Assembly (NCBI RefSeq): GCF_019059575.1
Contig: NW_024881612.1
Span: 744,001 to 808,000, forward strand
Source of the DNA: Amphibalanus amphitrite
Lineage: Eukaryota > Arthropoda > Thecostraca > Balanomorpha > Balanidae
Length of the DNA: 64,000 nt
Reading direction: 5' to 3'
Shown: piece after piece, positions 22,246-32,795 of the stretch
Layout of the letters: each line of letters starts with the position of its first letter
Position numbering within the stretch: the first letter of the stretch is position 1
Position numbers and translations under genes: made by a program
The notes under the pieces: generated by a model
Told to the model about the DNA's origin: nothing
The model's database searches: none
The model's input: the letters and a program-made list of their open reading frames with translations, nothing else

Positions 22246-22845
22246 CTAAGGCACGAACCAGAACGACCGAATCGCCTCTAGCGGTGGCCGCTCAGCTGAA
22301 TGTGAGCTGTGGAGCCCGTGGAGCACGTCCCCAAAGGCCGGTCCCAGCCTCGGCAGGGACCTGCCGAACGGTTGACCGTATGGTGACGGCTCCTGACTCG
22401 GCGGGGAGCGATCCGGCCCCGGGTCCAGAGGAGACCTGTGACCCGAGCCGCGCGGACCCAGTCCGGACCCCGGGTCCAGCGGGGACCCACAGACCGGCGG
22501 CGGCTCCTGAGGGGACACGGAGGCAGGTGGTGTGAAGCCGGCTGGACCGGGCAGCGCCGCGCCCTCGGCCCCGGCTGGTGGCGGCAGCTCAGTCTGAGTG
22601 CCGGACCTAATGACGGAGCGGCGGGCGGCGCCGGCCGGCGGGCCGTGCCACTGCTCCGGACGACAGTCGGTGGAGGGACCGCTCTCCTGCCGCCGCCGCC
22701 GTCGCCAATCGACGCAGCAGGTGGCGCCCGGCGCACAGCCGCCGCCTGGCGACGAGGCGACGGAGCTGTAGTGGCGCTTCTGACCGCGTGGCGACTCTGG
22801 GGGCTCGTGGTGCTCCGCTTGGCTTGTATCGCATGTCAGAACCAT
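22246..22845 (-). CDS. trh: trachealess, candidate terminal exon
   Basis: The acceptor TCTCCTTTCCACAG precedes 22845 and the frame continues in phase 0 from the preceding exon, then stays open for 199 codons to a stop at 22246. It encodes PPESPRGQKRHYSSVASSPG followed by a Pro/Gly/Ser/Arg-rich tail. It lacks a recognised domain, which fits the low-complexity transactivation region of Trh/NPAS proteins. An internal donor with more exons downstream is possible, because Drosophila Trh has a longer C-terminus. The antisense frame at 22438-22905 is a GC-rich shadow. Confidence 0.5.
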   Translation of the reverse strand: MVLTCDTSQAEHHEPPESPRGQKRHYSSVASSPGGGCAPGATCCVDWRRRRRQESGPSTDCRPEQWHGPPAGAARRSVIRSGTQTELPPPAGAEGAALPGPAGFTPPASVSPQEPPPVCGSPLDPGSGLGPRGSGHRSPLDPGPDRSPPSQEPSPYGQPFGRSLPRLGPAFGDVLHGLHSSHSAERPPLEAIRSFWFVP

Positions 22846-23090
22846 CTGTGGAAAGGAGACCAAGAGGTCATATTGACGTCTAAACACCATTCAGAGAAGT
22901 GGTGAGTCCAGCAATAGCCTACCAGACGCTGCAAATACACGTACTTTTGCTCGACTTTCATCGAAAGATATCAGATGTCTTCGGTGTCCCTACGCCAGAC
23001 ATAAATTAGGAATGAAGAAACTTCAGATAAAATCGAAATACAATCCAAAAAGGACGGCCCTAGCCTCCAGTGAGCAGACGAGCGACAAAC

Positions 23091-23230
23091 CTCCATCTCC
23101 CGTTTGACGGCGGTGTGGGGATACCCGAGGGCACATCTGCCCTCGTCTTCAGCATCGGCCAGTCCCTTCCCTCTGTGGCCACGGTTAATGCCACCTCCAT
23201 CGGCGAGCAATGTCTCCCCTGCACTCTCCG
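23091..23230 (-). CDS. trh: trachealess, candidate C-terminal exon
   Basis: The acceptor TGTGTTTCAG and the incoming phase select the frame starting ESAGETLLADGGG and ending KREME. The donor would be GAG|GTTTGT, a weak site, but it gives the right phase for the next exon. If it is not used, the frame reads on to a stop near 22971, a possible alternative end. The sequence is poorly conserved by eye, so this exon is less certain than those encoding the PAS domains. Confidence 0.45.
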
Positions 23231-23448
23231 CTGAAACACAGACACATCTGAGACGTTGGAACAACACTGACGCATACGTTATAATTTGCCTACTGAGTAA
23301 ACACAAAAATGTAAGACGAAACAGCGTGAATAACGGCGACAGGAACTAAATGTGGCCAGGGCAAATTCAAATTTTTTAATCAAATGGTCAAAAAATCGGT
23401 GCATCCGCTATTTCACTATCCATGTAAAAAGGAGTGAAGTTGCCTTAC

Positions 23449-23567
23449 CGGTGTCATGCCGCCAGTTCTCGGGGAGGCTCTGCTCGCTGGGGTCGCTGTC
23501 GGTCTTCAGGTCCAGGTGGTTTCCGAGGAGGGAGCTCTCCATGACGGTACCGGCGTGCTCCGGGTGC
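23449..23567 (-). CDS. trh: trachealess, exon after PAS-B
   Basis: Bounded by TTGTCCAG and GTAAGG. Phases match on both sides (in 2, out 1). It encodes HPEHAGTVMESSLLGNHLDL followed by an acidic stretch ending ENWRHDT, at the position where Drosophila Trh continues beyond PAS-B. It begins the region after the PAS-associated C-terminal segment. Confidence 0.8.
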
Positions 23568-23912
23568 CTGGACAATAATAAATGGGGGGTTAGAGCTAGG
23601 GTCACAGAGGAGTCAGGTGACGACTGAGGATGGAGTGGTGGAACAGAGGCTTACGGAAAACAGTGGGTTGGAGGAACTGAGGATAAGAGTAACAGGTGGT
23701 TAAGGGAGAGGCAAGAGGAACAGGTCACGAAAACAGAGATATCGGAGAGATGACGGTTAGGGGAGCAGATGGTTATTTTGGACAAATAAGTGCACTTTTT
23801 GATCGAGTAGCTTACTGCAAATACTGTATGCTCACGCGGGAAGCATGTCACTGCGAACGAAACACGCACCATATCATATCATGACACATATCCGCCTGCG
23901 GTGTTTACTCAC

Positions 23913-24060
23913 GAGAGGACGTGGTTGACGCAGATCACGCTGGGGGGCTGATCGGCGCGGCCATGGCCGACCACAGTGGCGCAGGTGTGGAGCCACGTGT
24001 AGCCGCCGGTGGGACTCAGTAGCCGGTAGTAGCCGGTCAGTACTTGACCTTTGGTGAGCA
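23913..24060 (-). CDS. trh: trachealess, PAS-B (PAC) exon
   Basis: The exon encodes LTKGQVLTGYYRLLSPTGGY then TWLHTCATVV and VICVNHVLS, the C-terminal half of PAS-B. The KGQVLTGYYRL and TWLxTCATVV strings are near-identical to Drosophila Trh as I recall it. It ends at GTGAGT. In- and out-phases agree with its neighbours. Confidence 0.92.
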
Positions 24061-24386
24061 CTGCCAACATACAGACATAGACATAGACATATAGGCATAC
24101 CGACACACATACACACAGCCAGTCAACACTTTCCCTTTGTTTTGGTCAGCACTGCACAGCCGCACACTCAGTGGGTGGCCAGTATGTTTATGGGAACAAT
24201 CGCGTACATTGGCCTGAAAGCACGTTGTTCAATTAGCATGCACTTTCCCCTATATTCAGCCAGTGGTCCTTGCAAACCCACTAGCTGTAAGATAAACAAA
24301 AATATATACATACAATAACCCTTTCTCGAGTATCCCTCTAGGTATTACGTTCAGTAGTCTCGTAACTGGAATATTATGTTACTCAC

Positions 24387-24493
24387 GGTCTTGGTGTGCC
24401 TGTCTCAGCTGGGCGACGTCTGCTCCATGGCACAGCGAGTACAGACTCCGTCCCACTAGACTCTCCGAGGTAAAGTCCACGCACGGAGGCACC
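24387..24493 (-). CDS. trh: trachealess, PAS-B N-terminal exon
   Basis: It encodes VPPCVDFTSESLVGRSLYSL followed by CHGADVAQLRQAHQD. SLVxxSLYSLCH is characteristic of Trh/NPAS1/3 PAS-B. Splice sites are GATTTACAG and GTGAGT, with consistent phases on both sides. Confidence 0.92.
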
Positions 24494-24679
24494 CTGTAAA
24501 TCACACGCAAACGAAGGGTTTCAAAAGCCAAGGTCAAAAGGCGATTTAATTTCAATCTTTTGCTCCAATTGTTCTCCTTTTTGATAAAATAGTTTCTCGG
24601 CAAGAGCAAAGTAGGCCTTGTAACCTGACGTTTGACCTGGGTTCGTGACCTGACCTCTGACCTGAACTCGCGGACTGAC

Positions 24680-24873
24680 CTGGGCTCGCAGTGGACGATC
24701 CGCAGGTCGAATGTGAGCCGTGTGACGAACGAGTGGCCGTCCAGCCGCAGCTCGTGGACACCGGGCGGCGGCAGCGCCACGGCCAGGCCCACCAGGCCCA
24801 GTAGCCGGGTGGTGCTGCCGACTGAATCTGCAGGGTCGACGGCCGGCCGCAGGCGGCACTGCAGCTGCATTGC
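24680..24873 (-). CDS. trh: trachealess, PAS-A end to PAS-B start
   Basis: It begins AMQLQCRLRP after a GCCCCGCAG acceptor. It continues with GLVGLAVALPPPGVHELRL and FVTRLTFDLRIVHCEP, matching the Trh block LGMVALAIALPPPSVHEIRL..FDLRVAHCEPR. The donor is GTCAGT in phase 2. This block links the two PAS repeats used for dimerisation with Tango/ARNT. Confidence 0.93.
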
Positions 24874-25189
24874 CTGCGGGGCGGCAGGGCAACAGGTCAG
24901 TCGGCAGGTCAACCAGCCTGGTGGCGGATCGGCGGGTCGACAGGACGAATGGCTACGGTAGGTCGGCACCCAAACCGACAGGTCAGGAAAGGGTCATGGG
25001 GATTTCAGTCATCGTATCATTATTACGATGAAACAGATCCCGCATACATCACTGAAATTGAATGACAGTGAGAACCCTACAGATCAAAGTTTCACAGCCT
25101 CCACTCTCCCAAAACTGCTTTTAAAATATAAAAGCGCATTTCACACAGCGGCTCGTCTGAAGCGTCGTGTTATGAACGATGTGACTAAC

Positions 25190-25311
25190 CCTGTAGCCGG
25201 GCGTTTTGAAGTGGCAGCCCCGTTTGGTCAGTGTGGACTTCAGCCGGACACAGAGGGCTCGCTCCAGACCTTCGTATCCTCCAGTTGTCTCCGCTGTCAT
25301 GGCTCCGTTCA
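25190..25311 (-). CDS. trh: trachealess, PAS-A C-terminal exon
   Basis: It encodes GGYEGLERALCVRLKSTLTK followed by RGCHFKTPGYR. The STLTKRGCHFK motif is diagnostic of the Trh/NPAS subgroup within bHLH-PAS proteins and separates it from Sim. The acceptor is TTTCCAG and the donor GTTAGT. Confidence 0.93.
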
Positions 25312-25544
25312 CTGGAAACAGAGAGAGCCGGTAGTTTCGATGCTAAGGCAGTGACCACCAGTCAGTTGCTTCCAGGCGATCACATATCTCTGAAAAAATG
25401 ACTTGGGGTTGCCACCCCAGTGAGGTTCATATCAAAACTGCCTGCCTTACTCTCGTGGTCCTGCGTTTCTGTTGCGATTTCAGTCCTCACTTTCGACGAC
25501 TTGGGGCTGTGTCTCTCCAGCGATAGTCCTCTCTCCCTACTCAC

Positions 25545-25698
25545 CATCCGGGTTATGCGTGCCCACCGGTCCGGCGTTCTGCTCGCCGGGCGAGGCCAGG
25601 GGCCGGCCGTGACTGAGCGCCAGGCCGGCCAGCTCGGCGAACTCGCCGTGGTCCTCCGCGTGCAGGTAGTCGAAGATGCTGCTGCCGCACATCTCCAC
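25545..25698 (-). CDS. trh: trachealess, PAS-A central exon
   Basis: It encodes VEMCGSSIFDYLHAEDHGEF then AELAGLALS, followed by a variable insert ending THNPD. GSSIFDYxHxxDHxE is the PAS-A core of Trh. Drosophila has a Gly/Ser-rich expansion at the same place; here the loop is much shorter. The donor is GTGAGT in phase 1. Confidence 0.93.
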
Positions 25699-26633
25699 CT
25701 GGGGCGGGTGGGTGCGGAGACTGTCAGCGAGCGGCGGAGAAGTCAGCGGCCTTGCGGCCCTAAGGCTGAGCTGTGCTCTGACTTCCGGCTTAAGAGTATG
25801 CCTGGGTTTTATGAAGCACCAGCCCATGCAATCTTGTCGCTATTTAATTGACATTTCAGCTTTCTAGTAACTCTTTGAGGAAGGAGCAGTTACGCCTTCT
25901 TCATTTACTAAAGAAATGCTTACACAACTCTCACAACCAGTTTTGAGCCTGAGCAAAGTGAGCAGCTCCTCTGGCTGGGAGCTGCTCACAAGGTGTGGTC
26001 CTGGCGGGGAGCGGCGACAGATCAGCCGAGCGGCCATCACCTACATCAGCATCCCCCGGCTTAAACACAGACCGCGCATATCATTACGGTCCGGGAACCG
26101 CTGGGGAGATGCAGACTCTACTGGACAGAGGACGCCAGCCTAGCAGTTCCCGCAAGCTGTACGGCGTGTCTTTACTCAGGTATACCGTGCGGCGTATGCT
26201 TTGTGCAACATGTCAGTCAATGCCACCTTGACAATGCTCGATGTCATGTTTATGATATCACATTGATGTATTCCCGACAATTCCCATGACGAAGCGGTAC
26301 CATGCCGCTAAAGGGAATGTGGTAGGCAGAGCCCAGTTGCCAGAAGCAGCCCGTCATCACGGAACGTCTTAATCAATCGATGTTTTTCATATTCATACCA
26401 TAAAAAAGTTTAGTTCACCCCTCCCCGGTATGCCTTAGTGCAACCGGGATGCAAAATTCAAAAAAAAAGTTTAGTTCACAGTTTGAATGGTTCATAGTCA
26501 TTGCTTCCCCAGCCACGAAGCCAGGGATAGCGTCAGTCCGTAGCCGAGAGGTAGTCAAAACCAGCGCGCAAGAACGTTGACCTAAGAGAAGCTCCGTGAC
26601 CTGACATTGAGAAGCCCAAGTAAACAAACTGAC

Positions 26634-26723
26634 CTGTGAAAGCCCAAGGTATATGGACACCGTTTCCGAAACGTACAGAAATCTTCCATCCGGTCCAAGT
26701 GAAAATGCAAAGCCGTCCAAACT
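26634..26723 (-). CDS. trh: trachealess, PAS-A N-terminal exon
   Basis: A 90-nt exon between GTGTTTCAG and GTCAGT, in phase 0 at both ends. It encodes [20 protein letters not shown] followed by [10 protein letters not shown], nearly identical to the Drosophila Trh PAS-A start. Confidence 0.93.
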
Positions 26724-27402
26724 CTGAAACACAAGAACAACACAAACATCTCGTTAGACATGGGTAAATGAACTTAATACATCATGTGACAAAGTTTGAA
26801 GTGTAGGGAATAGATCAGGCTTTGATTTGAGCATCACAATATTGACGTCATTAAGTAATTAGTGAACATAATTAAAATTCAAAAAATAAATTCTGAATTT
26901 CTGAAAAATGGGTACCCTTCGATTTTGCTGATTTTTTCATATTTTATTCTCCCATACATTAGCTACATCACATAAAAAAATCAGAATGGGCCGACGTCTA
27001 CGTGACTGTCTTTTGGACTTCGTAATGTCTGGCACTCGCGCGTTTCGTTTTAACAACGAAGGAGAGGCGCTACCCGGAGATGGTTCTTTCTATCTTAATC
27101 AAACCAAAGCAAACCTGACCTGACCTGACCTGACCTAATCTAACACGCATAAATATGTATAGCCCTCACGGCAGTTGCCGGCTGGTCAAATGCTACTTAG
27201 ATACGAACTCTAGCCCTCACGAGTCACGATAGTTGCCGGCCGGCCAGATGCTACTTAAAAAACGAATGCGTGTTAAGTGCTGCAACCAATAAACTTTCTT
27301 CAAATATAGCCTAGGTATTTATTTGAAGCTATACCAAGCAATAAGCTCATATCTTATGAGATTTCGGAAATATCACACGAAAACGTGAAGGGGGAAACTT
27401 AA

Positions 27403-28448
27403 AGGTAGTGTGCCACCTTTGAATGATTTCCCATTTTATTTTTCCTAGGATACGAAGCTCCTGTTTTTACCTAATATCGCAAAAAAAATCAAAAATGTGC
27501 CTAAAATAGTGCTTTTTTCGCCTAAAAGTTTATCGGTTTTTCGATATGTATAACAACTGTAGTGGGCTGACCTGCAAACAGGCGTCGGCAACAATCACGA
27601 ATGCGGCGCACATGTGACAATAAGCAAAGGTCATTATAGAGTTACGACGTACGGGAATGAGTTATCAGCTGTCTAATCGTAGACAACACAATGTCGAATT
27701 TAAATTCTAAGCCTGTATTGGTATTGTTTCTTTAATTTGGCTGTCGAACATTAATTTATGGTTGGAAATATTATTTTATGTAAAATAATTGATATGAAAC
27801 AGCCGTCTCTAAAGTTATGACCCCATCTCACCACATGAAAGTGGCAGAAATGACAATGATCAGCTGACACATTTTTCTTGGCCGAAGTCAGAGCGCGCGG
27901 CCCGACGCACCACCACCGCGCCCAAAGCCAGGGCCCCGGTAACGTGAGGTAGCCGAGTCGGGGCAGCATGCGCTGACCCAAGCCGGGGCCGCGGCTTTGG
28001 GCGCGGTCTACCGCATCCCCGCGGACAGCCCCGGGCTATCACATGACACCGGGAGGACGCGCGGCCCCGGCTTGGGTCAGCGCACGCTGCCCCGACTCGG
28101 CTACCTCACGTTACCGGGGCCCTGGCTTTGGGCGCGGTCTACCGCACCACCTAACAGGCGTGTTCGAAACCGCAGGAGATGATGATGAACGGGTTTATCG
28201 AAACTTGATTGGATGAGCCTATCGGTAATAGCGATTTCAGTGTGTGCATTTATTGTTCATAGTGGTGTGAAATGTGGTTGGGGTACGACCGACAACCCGT
28301 CGGGGCGAATTTCGCACTGGGGTACTCAAAATTTGAAGAATTTAAGACGTTTCCATGAATTTTGAAGGTATGGATAAGTTCTAAAAATCCGGTTCTCCTT
28401 ATCTGGGCCATTAACTCCATACGGTCCAGGAAAGCTGGCACACTACCT
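27403..28448. mobile_element. TTAA-type MITE in a trh intron
   Basis: The element has inverted ends AGGTAGTGTGCCA and TGGCACACTACCT, with TTAA on both sides (27399-27402, 28449-28452). At its centre (about 27910-28145) is a GC-rich inverted repeat with arms around 70 bp (AACGTGAGGTAGCCGAGTCG and its complement). No transposase is encoded. It lies between the trh exons at 26634-26723 and 28866-28945. Confidence 0.75.
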
Positions 28449-28865
28449 TTAAGGTATATCCCAGCGGCTCGTCGGTTAATGTCAGCTGCTAGAGACAATT
28501 TTTTAATTGTATCCTTTCAGCCGTTCCCACATCATGGCATGAAGAGCTCCTCTGGATCTCCTCATGTCGCACGTGGCAACTGGCACGTGCCGTAATAGGC
28601 ACTCGTTGGTTTTATCAATATCACGATACAGGGCAGGGGGATGCTTACAAATACTTACAATACTTGACCCTTACAAAGGAGACTGCTCAATGTTCATCAA
28701 ACAGGCCTTGTGTCGATACAGGTCGATCAAAGCCATTACGGCGACTGGATGTGTCGTAAAGTTCAATTTTCCAGCCTCCAGGTTATATTAGGACCAGCAC
28801 TGATTTCGGCGGACCCTAATGTCTATGTGATATGTGTACCCGCGTGGTGCCCATAGGACACCTAC

Positions 28866-28945
28866 CTGCAGTATGTGCGTCCCCTGGTGGTGGTCATAGG
28901 CGTCCGCTATTGACGTCGGGACGCCACGAAGACGAATGTGGGGAC
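28866..28945 (-). CDS. trh: trachealess, linker exon between bHLH and PAS-A
   Basis: It encodes PHIRLRGVPTSIADAYDHHQ then GTHILQ, preceding SLDGF in the next exon. HQGTHILQSLDGF is a Trh signature. The acceptor is CTCTGCAG and the donor GTAGGT. It joins the bHLH exon in phase 1. Confidence 0.9.
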
Positions 28946-29174
28946 CTGCAGAGGATAAAAGTCAGTTGCCGATGTTGAGACCGAAACACAAGCGGTATGT
29001 AAATGAAAAGGTTGGGGTGATATGGCCCAACAGCGCAGGTAAAACACGAGTTCACAAGTTTCAATCGGCTACGGCTGGGCCTTTTGCAGCCACACGAGCA
29101 TGGCATTGTTTCGAGGAAATCCTCAGTGAACATAAATGTCACCCTCGGGCCTCACTGATTAATCAATGGTATAT

Positions 29175-29990
29175 CACTGATCTCAGCCCCCGAACTGGCC
29201 CCCTATCAGCCTCGCCCGGACTGACCTCTCGGCTTCTCCCGCCGGACTGACCCCTAACGACCCCACCCGGACTGACCCCTCACCCTCAGCTCCACTGCCG
29301 GACTGGCCCCTTACCGACCCCACCTGGACTCACCCGGACTTAGCTCCCCCTGCCGGACTGAGCCCCTAACGACCCGACCCGGACCGACCCCTCACCCTCA
29401 GATCCCCCTGCCGGACTGACCCCTTAAAGGGACTATCCCACCTTCTAAAATGTTGTTAAAACCAGTTAAATTGTGCCCGACTTTATAGATTGGATGACCA
29501 GGAACACGGTTCTGGCATTTATTTTTCATTAAACATCTTAGGCTTCCCATATTCCAAACACAAACTTTCAAATATGTGACGTCACAGCCCAAAATTACCT
29601 CCTTCCCCAGGCCACATTACTGTCATAAAGCTGATTCTTTTTACTCTGTTGGCACCACAACAAAGTTCAGACCAAGTTTTAAGCGATTTTTCAACGAACA
29701 AACCCATTTAAATCAGAATGACTAAACGAGGTGACGTCACACTAACGGTCGCTCCATGTTGAAGATAGGGCCTTGTACAAGGCCCATTTTCAAATGAAGG
29801 GAACGAATTTCTTCAACACCAAGAGGCCGCGGGGGTTGCAACCTAGATAGATAGTGGTTTCTGAACCTCGCCGCAAACTTGGCTATCTCAGCTCAAACCC
29901 CATGTTAAAGGTGGGATAGTCCCTTTAACGACCCGACCCGGACTGACCCCTTATCAGCCTCACGGCCGGACTGAAGCCTCAGCTGTTACT
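29175..29990. repeat. CCGGACTGACCCC minisatellite in a trh intron, interrupted by a MITE
   Basis: Tandem units of about 20-45 bp around CCGGACTGACCCCTAACGAC run at 29210-29423 and resume after the MITE at 29929-29980, ending next to the donor of the bHLH exon. The break at TTAA is exact. Confidence 0.7.
29428..29924. mobile_element. TTAA-type MITE inside the trh intron minisatellite
   Basis: A 497-bp element with 17-bp perfect inverted ends AGGGACTATCCCACCTT and TTAA on both sides (29424-29427, 29925-29928). It is non-coding. Confidence 0.85.
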
Positions 29991-29993
29991 GAC

Positions 29994-30229
29994 CTCTCTG
30001 CAGGGCGTCGTGCGCCGGCGGGCCGTGCCAGGGCGGGTCGCCGCGCCGACTGAACTCCCCGATCTTCAGACAGCTGAGCGTCAGGCGCACGATGGAGGCC
30101 TTGTCCAGCTGCGAGGTGATGGCTGTCGGCAGCGGCAGCAGGCGCGCCAGCTCGTAGAACTCGTGATTCTCTTTGCCGCGCCGAGACCGGGCCGCGTCGC
30201 GTGACTTCTCCTTCCGCGTGTCCCTCGGT
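29994..30229 (-). CDS. trh: trachealess (trh), bHLH exon of a bHLH-PAS transcription factor
   Basis: This is the first recognised exon of trh, read right to left from 30229 to about 22246. The acceptor is CTACCATCAG and the donor GTCAGT. It encodes [40 protein letters not shown] and [11 protein letters not shown], then GDPPW: a complete bHLH whose basic region and [16 protein letters not shown] helix are those of Trh/NPAS1/NPAS3. Together the eleven exons give about 660 residues with bHLH, PAS-A and PAS-B in order. All ten joins preserve frame. Trh acts in the nucleus as a heterodimer with Tango/ARNT on CNS-midline-type elements and specifies tracheal and salivary-duct fates in Drosophila; crustacean roles are less clear. 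The exon enters in phase 2, so at least one upstream exon with the start codon exists. I could not find it. Confidence 0.95.
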
Positions 30230-31700
30230 CTGATGGTAGAATAGGGCGCGTCAAATCACAAATGACACATATGGTATTCCTACACTCTGGATTGTAGCAC
30301 AGTGTGCATATTACAAATACACCTATCTAAGAATTGATAAAATACCGAAATAAGTATTCGTAGCAGGCCCGACCAACGCATCCATGCACTTCGCACTTCG
30401 CAGATCATGGTCAAACCGTTTGGTGCACACTCGGCTCAGGGCCTAGTCAGCAGATATTCTCGGCGTATACAGACGCCATACATGTCTGCATGCACCCAAT
30501 CATCTTGCACAATGAATTTGCATTATTCATGCACACCGTTAGTGACGGCGCAATCTCGTGCGAGCCTCCGCCACTTCCGGGCGCGGCGCTGCTCGCGGTG
30601 GGAGACACCGGCGCGGCGGTGACATGGTTCCTCAGAAACGCGGCCACACGACGACCCAGCGTACGACAATCGCCGGGTCAAGCACAGCCGGAGGCGCAAA
30701 CAGCTGTCCATAATCAGCTGATGGCGGCAATCAGCTGTCTACAATCCGCTCAGCGCAGTTGAACGGGATGTCGCTTTTGCACGGGACGGCGGCCTCGCTG
30801 GCACAGCAGACATCGGAAGATGATTCCGTGGGAGACAAGGAGCATAATATGCAGAAACAAGCTTGTTAAAGGCCAGGTACTTTAGCTAGTTAGTTAAATG
30901 GGACATTAGGGCGCGCGAACTGCAATGGTCATTTTGCGCTCATGGTGCTGCAAGTACCTAACTACCTTCCTGGTGTCGTACACAATACATAAGCACAATG
31001 TTATGCACTTTGTTATGATAAAGAAGGGAATCTGAAATTTGGGGCTTAAATGACACCTAGGGTTTGATTATTTGAGCAAATAATTCTGTCCTTATATCAA
31101 CAAATATGCAAATGATGCATCCATTGTTCAGGATCGTAAAACAAACGAAAATACGTCATCGCTTATCTCAACTTAGTACCTATTAGGCATATCAGCATAG
31201 TTAAGTACCTTAACTATGCTGATCTACCATTTGATCCATCCACTGAGGAAAAAGCATGACGCTTGGGCCATATCAAACTCATTCTATAGGGTCCACATGG
31301 GTCTTGTTTCGACGTTCACGTATAGAGTCACGTTCAGAGCTAATGTAGGTGTGGGGAGGGGGGAAGGGGTGGCAACTGGCAGCACCAAACTGAATTCCGC
31401 TGAGCTAGCCTGTGTTTAGGTTTTCAGCAGCATAGGACCAAGGTAACACCAACCACTCTGGAGAGCCTGCTTAAGTACGCATATGTACGTATAGTCATGA
31501 TGCGACTTTGACTAAATCTAACCACTCGAGGCCTGTTGGCGTTACAGAAGTAAGTTTTGGGTAAGTTCTAAGTAGTAAGTACAGTCGGTCTTAAAAATAC
31601 CGCGCAACAATGCGGTGCCTATCCATCAAGCCTGACCGAGGAAGGGCCTGCTATTCACCGAACCAATTGACCTGGGACGAGGATGTCAATTGCATCGGTG
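30230..31700. other. trh upstream or first-intron region, no gene recognised
   Basis: No exon was recognised. A small perfect hairpin (ATCAGCATAGTTAAGTAC and its complement) lies at 31190-31223. The N-terminal trh exon should be here or further right. Confidence 0.35.
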
Positions 31701-31711
31701 ACTCAACTTAA

Positions 31712-32700
31712 CCCTATTCCTGGCGGGGGGCCTCAGGAGCCCCCCCCCCCTGAGGTTTTTTGGTTATTTCTCCCAAACGCGTTGAGCTAGGAAGCTCAAA
31801 TTTTCTGACTTTTCCTAAAAGGCTTCTACGCAACATGTCTGAAAATTTTGAGTTGATCTGACCTCAGGTCAGGTCACCAGAGGCGGTTTGGTGACCCTAC
31901 CTCAGAAAAGTTTGCAATCACGCCAGAGCTAGAGTTTTTGACCGATCAATTTCTTCTCTTCAGGCTTTAGTTAGGGTACCAGTATGTGCAATTTGTTTAT
32001 CTCGGAATTTTGATATCGGTGACCTAAGGTCAGGTCAGTTTCGCGACCTCCCCATTATAAGTCAATGGGGGAAAAATCAACTCCCTGTTTTTACCACCAA
32101 AACGGGTCGGAATGGCCCCATATACCATACATGACTTCATATACGATCAACCTTCACTACCTTGAGGTCTGTTTTGCTGTTGGGCAGCTGTGAGGTCATG
32201 TGACGTCATCAAAGGTCACCAAAGGTTCTTGGCCAATAACTCCGTACAGGAACATAATACAGACGCGTGGATGGTCTCATTGTGTTCAGCTCGTCAAGAC
32301 GCATCGAATGATATACATGATGACCTCGAGGTCACGTGACCTGAGGTCAACCTTTGACCTTGACCTTTCGAGGTCAACATATATATCATTCGATGCGGAT
32401 TGACGAGAGGATCACGATGATGCCCTTAGTTTGTTCCTATCTTGACTAATTCGAAAGCTATTCGAGAAAAACTCTCTCCATGTCTAGCGCCGCCATTTTG
32501 ACTTTTTCGACTCCTGTGACGTCATCTTTGACCTGACCTGAAAATGACCTTAGTAAAAATTGTATATCTTGACCGTGCGTATCCGATGCCGTTTACCGTT
32601 TGTCGCTGCGATGTGTAATTTTTGAGATCTGAAGGGGGGGCCGAATCGGCCCCCCCCCCCCGCCAGTTTCTTGTCCCGGCGGAGCCCGCCAGGAATAGGG
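31712..32700. mobile_element. TTAA-flanked element, copy 3 (left arm of palindrome)
   Basis: A 989-bp element between TTAA sites (31708-31711, 32701-32704) with CCCTATTCCTGGCGGG ends. The interior has clustered AGGTCA/TGACCT motifs (31860-31900, 32020-32050, 32320-32375). It is an inverted near-duplicate of 32796-33779. Confidence 0.85.
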
Positions 32701-32795
32701 TTAAGCAGTCCTTCCACGGTCGGGCTTGATGGATCCCCCACACTGTTGTCTGTTACGCGGTACTTTAAAGACTGACTATGAAAACGGAGTCTTAA

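Noticed and set aside
22438-22905. Plus-strand frame across the trh terminal exon
   Set aside because: Antisense to a frame that is phase-consistent with the other trh exons; GC-rich artefact.
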